Shown one piece after another: positions 26,037-35,065 of a stretch of 64,000 nucleotides of DNA. A program made the position numbers and the translations under genes. Source of the DNA: Terrimonas pollutisoli. Its GTDB lineage: Bacteria; Bacteroidota; Bacteroidia; Chitinophagales; Chitinophagaceae. The notes beneath the pieces were generated by a model, which saw only the letters and a program-made list of their open reading frames with translations, was not told the DNA's origin and did no database searches. The DNA lies in NCBI RefSeq assembly GCF_029360765.1, contig NZ_JARKNA010000015.1:62001-126000 (forward strand). The letters run 5' to 3'. Numbering within the stretch: position 1 is the stretch's first letter; the number at the start of each line of letters is the position of its first letter.

Positions 26037-29000
26037 TTAGAAGTCAAAATTGAAGCCCAGTGAAAAAATTGTTGGCCTTGGATAGATATTACCATCCACA
26101 CCGGTATCGCCTGCATTTTCAGGATCCAGCCCCTTGTATTTTGTGATCACGAATACGTTTTGAACGCTGGCTGAAATTCTCAATGACGCCTTGTTGTTGA
26201 TGATTCTCCCTACGTTATAACCAAGATTGATATTATCGAGACGAAAGAATGATGCATTTTCGATATAGTAATCGGACAGGTATTGATTGTTTTCAAATCC
26301 TGTTTCCAAATAGTTTTTAGAAGCATTTCCAATAAAGTTGATCGGATTCTTTATACTTCTTATCACACCGGCATTGGAAAAATAATTATTGTATAAATAG
26401 TTACCGAATGCGGCATGCCCGGCCAGGCCGAAGTTGAATTTCTTATAGCTAACCTGCGTATTGAAACCCATCAAAACATCTGCCGCAGGTTTTTTATAAA
26501 GGTATCTGTCGTCATTATTTATTACTCCGTCCCTATTGATATCTTCATAAAGCCCTTCAATGGGTTTACCATTTTTATCATAGATCTGTTTGTAAACATT
26601 GTATACATAAGGGGCATAACCAACAGCAAATTTGCCGATAGTATTACCTGTACCACCGCCAATTCCACTTACATCAATTCCTTTAAACGTGGGATCAGGA
26701 TATTTGAGCAAATTGGTAATCTTTGCTTCATTATAAGTATAGTTAAAGCCAAATTCCCAGGTCAGGTCTTGCGTTCTAACCGGAACAGTATTCACTGTCA
26801 ATTCAACACCTTTGTTTTCCGTATTACCAACATTAGTTACAATCTTATTTACAAAGTTGGCACCTGGGGCAACAGTAACCTCTGCAAGCAAATCACTTGT
26901 TTTCTTTTTATAAAAATCAAGCGAACCAGAGATGCGGTTATTTAAGAACCCAAAGTCCAGACCGATATTAGAGGTAGTAGTGCTTTCCCATTGCCTGGAC
27001 CTGTCATATCCTTCCGGACGAAGATAACTTACAAAGTCATTTCCAAACTGGTACTGTGCGGTTGAATTGCTCCTGCTATATCGGGCCAGGTAGTCATAAT
27101 AACCTATACCATCCTGCTGGCCAGTTTTTCCCCAGCCCAATCGTAATTTCAAGTCAGAAATGAAAGAAACGGATTGAAAAAATTCTTCTCTTAACTTCCA
27201 TGCAGCAGCAAATGCAGGAAAATAACCAATGCTGTTTTCTTTCGCAAACTTAGAGCTGGCATCTCTTCTTATCGATGCAGTTAAAAGGTATTTATCAGCC
27301 AAAGTAAAATTTACCCGTCCGATATAAGACTCCAGCCGATACTCGGGCTTGTCAGTAAGAAAGGTTGGCTTGGAGTCTTCAATTGTATCTTTTAACTGCG
27401 GCTTGGCCGGGTTGGCAATAGCCCTGTAACTAAACGCGGGGTAGTTATAAACATTCGTCAAAAAACTTTGGTAGCTATGTCCTACTAAAACGTCTACCTT
27501 ACTTTTTATATCCTTCAATTCTTTTGTATAAAACAGCGACACATCTGCCAGCCTGTTTTCCTTTCCTTGTTTATAATAAAGTCTTCTTCCTCCAGTTTTG
27601 TAGTTTGTGGCAGATGTCGAATCTACGTTGTCATTTCCACTTCCCCTGCTATCGTCAAGACCAAAATTTGCAAGGATATGCAGATCAGGAAAGAAATGGA
27701 GTTTATAATCCAGCTGAATATTTCCAATCACCCGGTTAACTTTTGACGTATTATCCCGTAAATACAGCAAGGCAAGGGGATTACGGGTTGACAAATCAAT
27801 CGGCATACCATTGCTTTGAAGCCATTCATAATATCCGCCCCATTTAGTTGGGTTAATTAGGGGAATTTCAACTGCGCTGGTTTGTGTTGGGTCAAATGAA
27901 ATAGCAGAGCCTATGGCCCCTTCATCGGCAAAAATATTTTTTGTATGACTTGCTTTTACTGCAAGATTTACTGATAAATGATCATTAAAAAACTTTGGAC
28001 TAAGGTTCAGCGAAGAAGAAAAACGTTGAAAATTATTTGTCTTTAATGTTCCATCCTGGTTTAAATAGCCCAGGGATGCACGGAAAGGAATATTACCAAG
28101 ACTTCCGGTTGCACTGATTGTATTATCTAATCCGAATGCTGCCCTATATATTTCATCCTGCCAATCTGTATTTTCTTTACCTAATAATTTCGTATAAGTG
28201 TTGTTACCGGTAGCAGCTGAATCAGCTTTGATAATACTCCTGATTTCGTCTCCTGTAAGCACATCCACTTTTTCGCCAACGATACCTGTCGAAAATTGAT
28301 TGTTATAATTAAACCGAAGTTTCCCGCTACTTCCTTTTTTAGTAGTAATAATCATTACGCCATTAGAAGCCCTCGATCCATAAAGCGCAGTTGCCGACGC
28401 GTCCTTTAGTACACTGATTGATTCAATATCGTTGGGATTGATTGTATTTAATAAGTTGGCGGATCCGGCTATTCCATTACTCTCTACGGGCACGCCGTCA
28501 ATCACGATCAATGGATCATTGCTGGCATTAAGTGACGCCCCGCCACGAATACGGATACGACTGCCACCACCAGCAGAACCACCTCCTGTTGTGATCTGTA
28601 GACCGGCTACTTTTCCTTGTAATAGTTGTTCAGCAGAATTGATATTTCCTTTCTGAAAATCTTTTGCCGAAACCGAAGTAACCGAACCCGTGAGGTCTCC
28701 TTTCCTGCGGGTACCATACGCAATTACTACTATTTCTCCAAGAGAAGTAGTGTTGGCAGCCATGGACACATTAACCGAAGTCTTACCGGTAATGTTTACC
28801 TCCTGGGTGCTATACCCAACGGAAGAAAAAACCAATGTGGTCACAGAACTGGCAACCGAAATTTGATAGCTTCCATCCGGGCCCGTTTGAGTACCAGTCG
28901 TTCCACCTTTTGGCGATACGCTAACACCTGAAAGACTCGAACCATCTTTGGAGTCAGCTACTTTCCCGGAAACCATCTTGTTTTGCGAATACGAAAAGAG

Positions 29001-29057
29001 AGAGAGAAAAAGCATGGCCAATAATGCCATTACTCTTAGCAGCTTTTTACAGCACAT
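26037..29057 (-). CDS. susC: SusC-type TonB-dependent transporter (PUL B, starch)
   Basis: 1006 residues from the ATG at 29057 (MCCKKLLRVMALLAMLFLSL, signal ends SYSQ); the frame continues upstream to 29102 without a convincing start. A carboxypeptidase-regulatory-like domain (MVSGKVADSKDGSSLSGVSV) is followed by the plug (EIVVIAYGTRRKGDLTGSV; SISVLKDASATALYGSRASNGV) and the barrel, ending in TIFSLGFNFDF with the aromatic C-terminus of outer-membrane proteins. It should import maltooligosaccharides with the downstream SusD and TonB. The operon context of GH13, SusE and SusF supports starch. Two copies of a 16-bp motif 22 bp apart lie upstream, between this gene and the NUDIX-type regulator gene. 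Confidence 0.93.
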   Translation of the reverse strand: MCCKKLLRVMALLAMLFLSLFSYSQNKMVSGKVADSKDGSSLSGVSVSPKGGTTGTQTGPDGSYQISVASSVTTLVFSSVGYSTQEVNITGKTSVNVSMAANTTSLGEIVVIAYGTRRKGDLTGSVTSVSAKDFQKGNINSAEQLLQGKVAGLQITTGGGSAGGGSRIRIRGGASLNASNDPLIVIDGVPVESNGIAGSANLLNTINPNDIESISVLKDASATALYGSRASNGVMIITTKKGSSGKLRFNYNNQFSTGIVGEKVDVLTGDEIRSIIKADSAATGNNTYTKLLGKENTDWQDEIYRAAFGLDNTISATGSLGNIPFRASLGYLNQDGTLKTNNFQRFSSSLNLSPKFFNDHLSVNLAVKASHTKNIFADEGAIGSAISFDPTQTSAVEIPLINPTKWGGYYEWLQSNGMPIDLSTRNPLALLYLRDNTSKVNRVIGNIQLDYKLHFFPDLHILANFGLDDSRGSGNDNVDSTSATNYKTGGRRLYYKQGKENRLADVSLFYTKELKDIKSKVDVLVGHSYQSFLTNVYNYPAFSYRAIANPAKPQLKDTIEDSKPTFLTDKPEYRLESYIGRVNFTLADKYLLTASIRRDASSKFAKENSIGYFPAFAAAWKLREEFFQSVSFISDLKLRLGWGKTGQQDGIGYYDYLARYSRSNSTAQYQFGNDFVSYLRPEGYDRSRQWESTTTSNIGLDFGFLNNRISGSLDFYKKKTSDLLAEVTVAPGANFVNKIVTNVGNTENKGVELTVNTVPVRTQDLTWEFGFNYTYNEAKITNLLKYPDPTFKGIDVSGIGGGTGNTIGKFAVGYAPYVYNVYKQIYDKNGKPIEGLYEDINRDGVINNDDRYLYKKPAADVLMGFNTQVSYKKFNFGLAGHAAFGNYLYNNYFSNAGVIRSIKNPINFIGNASKNYLETGFENNQYLSDYYIENASFFRLDNINLGYNVGRIINNKASLRISASVQNVFVITKYKGLDPENAGDTGVDGNIYPRPTIFSLGFNFDF

Positions 29058-29108
29058 AAGCAATCGTTGATTTGTTAAGCAATTCAGTTTTCTCCAATAC
29101 ACGATGTC

Positions 29109-29146
29109 GTGTATTCAGAACACAATGTTAGTGTATTTTCTACACA
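29109..29146 (-). promoter_or_regulatory. Tandem operator-like motifs upstream of SusC (PUL B)
   Basis: On the minus strand TGTGTAGAAAATACAC (29131-29146) and TGTGTTCTGAATACAC (29109-29124) repeat 22 bp apart, that is two helical turns. They lie 52-90 bp before the SusC start, directly downstream of the NUDIX-type regulator gene. A further small palindrome, CACGATGTCGTG (29100-29111), adjoins them. Confidence 0.6.
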
Positions 29147-29170
29147 TTCAAAAAAAATCCTGCCTTTTTG

Positions 29171-29914
29171 TTATTGATCTGAAGCAGGAAATTTTTTGAG
29201 ATTGGCATCCTCTCTTCGAAGGGATTTTTCTTTGAATCGCGGGTTGAGTGAGTATAATTTGCCGGGGCGATGTGGCACATCGATTTCCATTTCATTAAGG
29301 TCTGTCAGCCAATCTTTTATTGCAATTTTCTTGCGGAAATTCCGCCTATCCAGGTTGATATCTAATATGGCTTCATAAAGCTCCTGTAGCTCCCTCAATG
29401 AGAATTTTTCGGGCAACAGGTTAAATATTACGGGATGATCCATTACCTGTTCTCTCAACCGGTTGAGGCAGGTATCTACAATTACCTTATGGTCAAAAGC
29501 CAGTTCCTTAATGTTTTTTACAGGGTGCCAGTGAAGGTCGTTATTGTCCAGCTTTAGGTTTTGATGCGTGGAATCAATCAATGAATAATATGCCGTGGTG
29601 ATAACCCTTCCCGATGGGTGCCTGTTGATGCTACCAAAAGTATGTACCTGTTCGAGATAGACATCTTCCATTCCTGTCCTCTCAAGCAATATCCTGTATG
29701 AAGCACTATCCAGATCTTCATCGGGACGAACCAGGTCACCCAGCAAAGAATATAAGCCTGAAAACTCTTCCAGGTCAGATTTTATCAATAATACTTTTAA
29801 TTCTTTATTATCATAGCAAAAGATCACGCAGTCTACTGAAATGGCAATATTAAAATAATCAAGGTGACTTATCTTTTCTAACTCGGCCGTTTTTAATTGC
29901 GATGCTTTTGTCAT
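29171..29914 (-). CDS. NUDIX-type transcriptional regulator (NrtR/AraR-like)
   Basis: 247 residues. The N-terminal Nudix-fold domain (about 18-155) starts FNIAISVDCVIFCYDNKELKVLLI. Its Nudix box is degenerate: GDLVRPDEDLDSASYRILLE aligns with G-x5-E-x7-R-E-x2-E-E, but the catalytic Glu pairs are missing, so it should sense a ligand without hydrolysing it. The C-terminal winged-helix part (about 165-235) has FSLRELQELYEAIL, LDRRNFRKKI and HRPGKLYSLNPRF, the signature of the NrtR/AraR regulator family. It is in one operon with GH13 (15 bp gap) upstream and precedes SusC by about 110 bp that hold two operator-like motifs. I infer that it controls the starch locus; ligand unknown. Confidence 0.88.
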   Translation of the reverse strand: MTKASQLKTAELEKISHLDYFNIAISVDCVIFCYDNKELKVLLIKSDLEEFSGLYSLLGDLVRPDEDLDSASYRILLERTGMEDVYLEQVHTFGSINRHPSGRVITTAYYSLIDSTHQNLKLDNNDLHWHPVKNIKELAFDHKVIVDTCLNRLREQVMDHPVIFNLLPEKFSLRELQELYEAILDINLDRRNFRKKIAIKDWLTDLNEMEIDVPHRPGKLYSLNPRFKEKSLRREDANLKKFPASDQ

Positions 29915-29929
29915 GTCGATTCTATTTGA

Positions 29930-32830
29930 TTATTGGATCATGATTTTTACCAATCCAGTCTGGTTCCCGGATTGAATTTTTAGCAGATAAATTCCCGCCG
30001 GCAAATTATTGATTTTATCAGTAAGAGATAACCGATGTTTACCTTTCGTCAGCATACCGGAATAAATACTTCCTGCCTGCTGCCCTAGTGGGTTGATTAG
30101 TTGAACTTGCGTTTTGCCTGTTTCAGGGATATCTACTTCCAATACTGTCGAAGTTGAAACAGGATTTGGATACGCTATTGAAGCCAGTGCATGGCGGGGG
30201 CCGCTGACATCAATCACAGGAGTTGTGATAGCATTGACAATATTTTTGCTTACATATACGTGATATTCGCCTGGCAGTAATGGCAGACTTTGAACAGTGC
30301 CTGTTGCCGTGATTGTTTCGCCTGTAAGATAGTCATACCAGGTTCCGGCACTTTGAAAAGAAACAGACGCTGTCTGAGCTGTCACATCAAAATTGGCAAC
30401 AATCAAAGCACTTAAATTTGGTTCAGAAATTTTAAAGTATTTGACAGCATTGACCAGGTTATACTCAAAGCTGGTACTATTAAATAAAGCCGGTTGTGTT
30501 TTTCTCAGCTTTATTAAAGCTGCATTCACTTCGAACAGGCGTTTCCTTTCTACTTCCTGCATATACTCCCAGCGTGGTTCTTTGGGTGTAAGCTTACAAC
30601 CATCATTTGTACCATATGGTTGTGGAATAGTATTGTCTGTGCAGGCAAAAATTGACTTGTCATATCCCCTTTCGCCAAACTGCCAGATCATCTTAGGCCC
30701 GGGGATAGTTAGAAACAGCGAGTTGGCTGCTTCCATTCTGCGTAAAGCAGTGGCTTTATTTTTTACACTATAAGCACCTGAAGAATTTCCAAAGGTGAGG
30801 TTTTTATACATGAGTCTTTCCTCGTCATGACTTTCCATGTAGCCAACAAGATAGGGATTGGTAAATCCTCTTTCATTACTATTATAAACGACAGATGAAA
30901 GATTAGATTTATTGTTGTCATGATAACCCATGGTTGCTTCATTATAGGCTCTGTTCAAACCTGCTCCACTCCAAAGCAAAAAGCCAAGGTTTTGCAAAGC
31001 CTGCTCTTCGTCTTTTGCAGCAAGATGTTCTAAAATGAGATAGGCACCACTGTGATACTTATTGATCGTATCCGCATATTCTTTTAAAATATCGATCCTG
31101 CTTTGATCATATGCACTGAATTGACCATCATTTGTCGAGGGCTTTTGCGTGAGACCTTTTGTGAAATCCAACCGGTAGCCATCAATTTTATACTCCTTCA
31201 ACCAGTGATCAAAAACCCGGTGCCAATAATATTTTGTAACCGCTTTTTCATGGTTAAAATCCTGCCCAAAGCCAAAAGCATGTGGTTGCACTTCATTGAA
31301 CCAGGGATTGTTGCCAGCGGGCCTGTTCAATGCACTATTCCAATATAGTTGTGCTAAAGGGCTTTGACCAAAGCTGTGGTTGGGCACCATGTCGAGCAAA
31401 ACTGCCATTTGCTTTTTGTGACAGGAGTCTATAAATTCTTTCAGTTTATTTTTCGTTCCATAATATTTATCCGGTGCAAAGTAGAAAGAAGGATTATAAC
31501 CCCAACTATCATTACCTTCAAATTCACTGACTGGCATTAGTTCTATGGCATTTATTCCTAAACGTTGCAGATAACTTAGTGTATCGATAACCGTTTGCCA
31601 GTTATGCACATTCGTAAAATCTCTCATCAGCAATTCATAGATAATCAGGTTTTGTTTATCGGGCCGGGTAAATGAAGTCGCCTGCCAGTTATAAGTTGGG
31701 GCATTGGTTTGTACTACCGTCACATTTCCTGTTGTAAGCCCTGTTGGGTAAACTTTTAATCCCGGGTAAGTGGTTGCATCGATATATTGATCTTCGGGAG
31801 ATAAAATTTTTTCCGAATATGGATCGGCTATTTTCAACGTACCATCCACCAAATATTGAAAAGCATATTCCTGCGCCGGTGTAAGATTTTTGATAGTGAT
31901 CCACCAGTAGTTTCCATCAGGAGTTCTATTCATCTGGTAGTTTGCTTGTTCATCCCAATTGTTTCCCGCAAGCTCACCTATCACCGATACCCTGTTCTTC
32001 CCTGGTGCATATAATACTAGTGTGACCTCTGTATTGTTAGCATTGTAATTAATGCCGTCCTTAACCTCAGCCGGTAATGGCGCAATGGCAACCCCGCCGG
32101 CCACAAAAAACTTTAGAGAATCCCGTTTGATCAAAGAGCCATCGATAGCTTCCGCATATATCACGGTGTTACCGCCTGTTGTTATAGTTGGATTCGCGGA
32201 AATAGTTGTAGCCGAAGCTGCAGTTTGTATCAACGTCCCGTTCAAGTACAGGTTCAGAGTAGCCGGCTTATTCGAAGTAGCGGTCAGTGCAATATTATCG
32301 CCGGCCGTTTTAGTAAAAGGTTCTGGTTTGGGAATGTATTCAGGCTGAAAAACAGGAACAGTAAAGCGAACAGCAACGTTGCTATCGTACACAGGCACAT
32401 ACATATTACCATTATCAATCGAAACATCAGCATTTCGCTGCACCTTGTTACCCGCAGCATCCCTGAAAAGTATGGCGATGGCCTTGACTGTTTCTCCCGC
32501 ATTTACATTAAAAAAAGTTCGGGCATTATTTATTGAATAGGACCATTTATTAGTGCCGGCAGCGGTAGCCTGCCCAGCGACATCAGCCATGCCCCACGTG
32601 AAACGAACATATTTCCAATCACCTGCGTTCGTGCTGCTGCTTGTAATAAGCCCGATATGCACATAAACATTTCCGGAAAAACCAATTAACCCCTGGTTGC
32701 CTTTTGATGCATCGACAGTTATGGTAATATTATCATCATCCTTGGGGAAGGCGGGAGTCCAGGTCAACAACTGAGAATGAACAAGGAGAACACAATGAAG
32801 CCATACTATGGCCAGCAGCAATCGTTTCAT
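29930..32830 (-). CDS. Secreted GH13 alpha-amylase-family enzyme with T9SS C-terminal domain
   Basis: 966 residues from the ATG at 32830 (signal peptide ending LLVHSQ); the longer frame to 32887 begins inside the promoter. Domains in order: two N-terminal beta domains (about 21-250), a CBM48/E-set-like domain (about 258-350), the GH13 barrel (about 395-770) with DMVPNH (480-485), GYRLDFTKG with nucleophile Asp555, LILEH with acid/base Glu601 and ESHDE with Asp669, an all-beta C domain, and a type IX secretion sorting domain (about 885-966, beginning YPNPVSTSTV and ending in VKIMIQ). It should degrade starch or pullulan outside the cell. Unlike the lipoprotein SusG of Bacteroides it would be exported by T9SS. 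First gene of the PUL B operon. Confidence 0.9.
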   Translation of the reverse strand: MKRLLLAIVWLHCVLLVHSQLLTWTPAFPKDDDNITITVDASKGNQGLIGFSGNVYVHIGLITSSSTNAGDWKYVRFTWGMADVAGQATAAGTNKWSYSINNARTFFNVNAGETVKAIAILFRDAAGNKVQRNADVSIDNGNMYVPVYDSNVAVRFTVPVFQPEYIPKPEPFTKTAGDNIALTATSNKPATLNLYLNGTLIQTAASATTISANPTITTGGNTVIYAEAIDGSLIKRDSLKFFVAGGVAIAPLPAEVKDGINYNANNTEVTLVLYAPGKNRVSVIGELAGNNWDEQANYQMNRTPDGNYWWITIKNLTPAQEYAFQYLVDGTLKIADPYSEKILSPEDQYIDATTYPGLKVYPTGLTTGNVTVVQTNAPTYNWQATSFTRPDKQNLIIYELLMRDFTNVHNWQTVIDTLSYLQRLGINAIELMPVSEFEGNDSWGYNPSFYFAPDKYYGTKNKLKEFIDSCHKKQMAVLLDMVPNHSFGQSPLAQLYWNSALNRPAGNNPWFNEVQPHAFGFGQDFNHEKAVTKYYWHRVFDHWLKEYKIDGYRLDFTKGLTQKPSTNDGQFSAYDQSRIDILKEYADTINKYHSGAYLILEHLAAKDEEQALQNLGFLLWSGAGLNRAYNEATMGYHDNNKSNLSSVVYNSNERGFTNPYLVGYMESHDEERLMYKNLTFGNSSGAYSVKNKATALRRMEAANSLFLTIPGPKMIWQFGERGYDKSIFACTDNTIPQPYGTNDGCKLTPKEPRWEYMQEVERKRLFEVNAALIKLRKTQPALFNSTSFEYNLVNAVKYFKISEPNLSALIVANFDVTAQTASVSFQSAGTWYDYLTGETITATGTVQSLPLLPGEYHVYVSKNIVNAITTPVIDVSGPRHALASIAYPNPVSTSTVLEVDIPETGKTQVQLINPLGQQAGSIYSGMLTKGKHRLSLTDKINNLPAGIYLLKIQSGNQTGLVKIMIQ

Positions 32831-32862
32831 AAAGCTCGTTTTGGCGTATATATAAATCGAAG

Positions 32863-32886
32863 GTACAAATATGTACTTATAACACA
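32863..32886 (-). promoter_or_regulatory. Shared PUL motif upstream of GH13
   Basis: On the minus strand TGTGTTATAAGTACAT (32871-32886) runs into the palindrome GTACATATTTGTAC (32863-32876). It matches the motif upstream of the PUL A SusC both in the TGTGT-N6-TACA core and in the following ATTTGTA. It is 33-56 bp before the GH13 start, within the 131-bp divergent region shared with ligA. Confidence 0.55.
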
Positions 32887-32961
32887 TTAATTTTTCTTGT
32901 CCAGGTTTTCGCGAAATCTCATTAAGACCGGCTTCCTAACTTTACAACCAAACAAGCGGGT

Positions 32962-35061
32962 ATGTATTCAAAAGAAGCAACATTAAAAATTCAGAAACAG
33001 GCAACGGGATTTATTAAGAGATTGGAGACCGATTCGATAGACAGTAACGAAATTGAGGATTTGCGAAATGTATTGCGCTTCCATGAATACCGGTATTATA
33101 TCCTGAATGATCCCCTTATTTCAGATTTTGAATACGACCAATTATATAAAGCCCTTGAAAAATTGGAAGAATCAGATCCGTCGCTCATCACGTCCGACTC
33201 TCCTACGCAAAGGGTGGCAAAAGGATTAACCAAGGATTTTCCGACGGTTCAACACCTTGTTCCAATGCTTTCCCTTGACAATTCATATAACTCTGAAGAT
33301 CTGATTGACTTTGACAGAAAGGCAAGAGAGCTTACCGGGTTGAAAGAAATTGAATACTGTGTAGAGCCAAAATTTGATGGCGGCAGCATTTCCCTGATAT
33401 ATGAAGACGATTTCCTGGTTCGTGGAGCCACCCGCGGTAACGGCGTGGAAGGAGATAATATAACTACCAATATTAGGCAGATCAGGAGTATCCCTCTTTC
33501 CGCCAAATTTTCGCAATATGGTATACAGCAGATTGAAATACGGGGCGAGGTGCTGATCAATAAGAAGAATTTTGCAAAATACAATGAGCAGCTGATTGAA
33601 CAAGGTCTGCCGCCATTAGCGAATCCCCGGAATGCAGCTTCGGGGACCCTGCGAATAAAAGATCCAAAAGAAGTAAGCAAAAGAAGCCTTGAAGCTTTTG
33701 TGTACAATATCAGTGATGTGACATTACTACCCAAAGCAATTATTCCTCAGCAATTGCAAACACATTCCGGTTCTTTGGAGATGTTATGGGAATGCGGTTT
33801 CAGAAGTCCACAACAGGAAAAGAAAGTTTTAAAAGGAATAGACGATGTTATAGCTTACTGTACCGCTTTTGAATCAAAAAGAGATGATCTTCCTTACGAA
33901 ATAGATGGGATGGTGATCAAGGTGAACGAAGTAGCCCTGCAGGATAAAATGGGCATGACAGCGCATCACCCCCGATGGGCTATTGCTTATAAATTCAAGG
34001 CAAGACAGGCTACCAGTAAATTGTTGAATGTCGAATTCCAGGTTGGTAGAACAGGTTCCATCACGCCGGTGGCAAAAATTCAACCCGTTCCTATCGGTGG
34101 TGTCACGGTTTCCTCTATCTCTCTTTTTAACGAAGATATTATTAAAGAAAAAGACCTGATGATCGGCGATTCGGTGCTTGTAGAAAGAGCCGGCGATGTA
34201 ATTCCATATATTGTAAAATCCCTGGCGGATGTAAGAACAGGCAAAGAAACCAAAATCGAATTTCCCAAGACCTGCCCGGTATGCGATAGCCAATTATTCA
34301 AGGAAGAAGGTGAAGCAGTGTGGCGGTGCATCAATATAGAATGCCCTGCCCAGGTGGTGGAACGCATTATCCATTTTGTCAGTAAAGATGCCATGGATAT
34401 CCGGGGTTTTGGTGAGGCCAATGTGAGAAAGTTTTATGAAATGGGTTTGCTGAAAGATATCCCAGGGATTTACGAATTGGATTTTGAAAAGATCGGCAGA
34501 CTGGAAGGCTTTGGTAAAAAATCGATTGATAACCTGCAATCAGCCATTGATAATTCAAAAAAACAGCCCTTGCACAGGTTGATATTCGGGTTAGGAATCC
34601 GTTTTGTCGGCGAAACAACCGCAAAAACGTTGGCACAGGCTATTCACCATTTACTCGATCTGAAAAAGTATTCGTTGGAAGATCTGTTGAACCTTGAAGA
34701 CATCGGCCCCAAAGTAGCCGGTAGCATTGTCCATTTTTTCAGTAATGAAGACAATATTAGTATGCTGCAAAAGCTGGAATCCATTGGACTGCAACTAAAA
34801 AATGAAAAAAAGGAGCATGCCTCAGGAGGCAACCTCGAAGGATTGAGCTTTTTGTTTACCGGCACATTGCCGACGCTTAAAAGAAGCGATGCAGAGGAAA
34901 TGGTAGAAAAAAATGGCGGTAAAATAGTCGGCAGCGTAAGCAGCAAGCTGAACTACCTGGTAGTAGGTGAAGATGCCGGCAGTAAATTGGAAAAAGCAAA
35001 AAAGATAAATACCGTCAAAATCATTTCGGAGGCGGAGTTCTTAAAAATAATTAAAAGCTAA
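32962..35061 (+). CDS. ligA: NAD-dependent DNA ligase LigA
   Basis: 699 residues, full length. The N-terminal Ia domain is present (residues 36-60, HEYRYYILNDPLISDFEYDQ). The adenylation domain carries the nucleophile Lys137 in EPKFDGG, then GNGVEGDNITTNIRQI, IRGEVLI and NPRNAASGTLR. These are followed by an OB fold (VGRTGSITPVAKI), a four-Cys zinc finger (CPVCDSQLF...CINIECPAQ), helix-hairpin-helix repeats and a C-terminal BRCT domain (GLSFLFTGTLPTLKRSDAEEMV). It seals nicks during DNA replication and repair using NAD+. The E-P-K-F-D-G form of the KxDG motif is, as I recall, common in Bacteroidota. Five bases separate it from the DUF2461 gene, suggesting co-transcription. Confidence 0.97.
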   Translation: MYSKEATLKIQKQATGFIKRLETDSIDSNEIEDLRNVLRFHEYRYYILNDPLISDFEYDQLYKALEKLEESDPSLITSDSPTQRVAKGLTKDFPTVQHLVPMLSLDNSYNSEDLIDFDRKARELTGLKEIEYCVEPKFDGGSISLIYEDDFLVRGATRGNGVEGDNITTNIRQIRSIPLSAKFSQYGIQQIEIRGEVLINKKNFAKYNEQLIEQGLPPLANPRNAASGTLRIKDPKEVSKRSLEAFVYNISDVTLLPKAIIPQQLQTHSGSLEMLWECGFRSPQQEKKVLKGIDDVIAYCTAFESKRDDLPYEIDGMVIKVNEVALQDKMGMTAHHPRWAIAYKFKARQATSKLLNVEFQVGRTGSITPVAKIQPVPIGGVTVSSISLFNEDIIKEKDLMIGDSVLVERAGDVIPYIVKSLADVRTGKETKIEFPKTCPVCDSQLFKEEGEAVWRCINIECPAQVVERIIHFVSKDAMDIRGFGEANVRKFYEMGLLKDIPGIYELDFEKIGRLEGFGKKSIDNLQSAIDNSKKQPLHRLIFGLGIRFVGETTAKTLAQAIHHLLDLKKYSLEDLLNLEDIGPKVAGSIVHFFSNEDNISMLQKLESIGLQLKNEKKEHASGGNLEGLSFLFTGTLPTLKRSDAEEMVEKNGGKIVGSVSSKLNYLVVGEDAGSKLEKAKKINTVKIISEAEFLKIIKS

Positions 35062-35065
35062 AATC

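Noticed and set aside
26415..26945. 176-codon open frame antisense to SusC of PUL B
   Set aside because: Shadow of the barrel-coding sequence; no start signal or family match.
29171..29914. Active Nudix hydrolase
   Set aside because: The Nudix box lacks the catalytic glutamates and a winged helix follows, so a regulator is the better call.
33249..33734. 161-codon open frame antisense to ligA
   Set aside because: It lies wholly inside the conserved adenylation domain of ligA on the other strand and has no recognisable domain.
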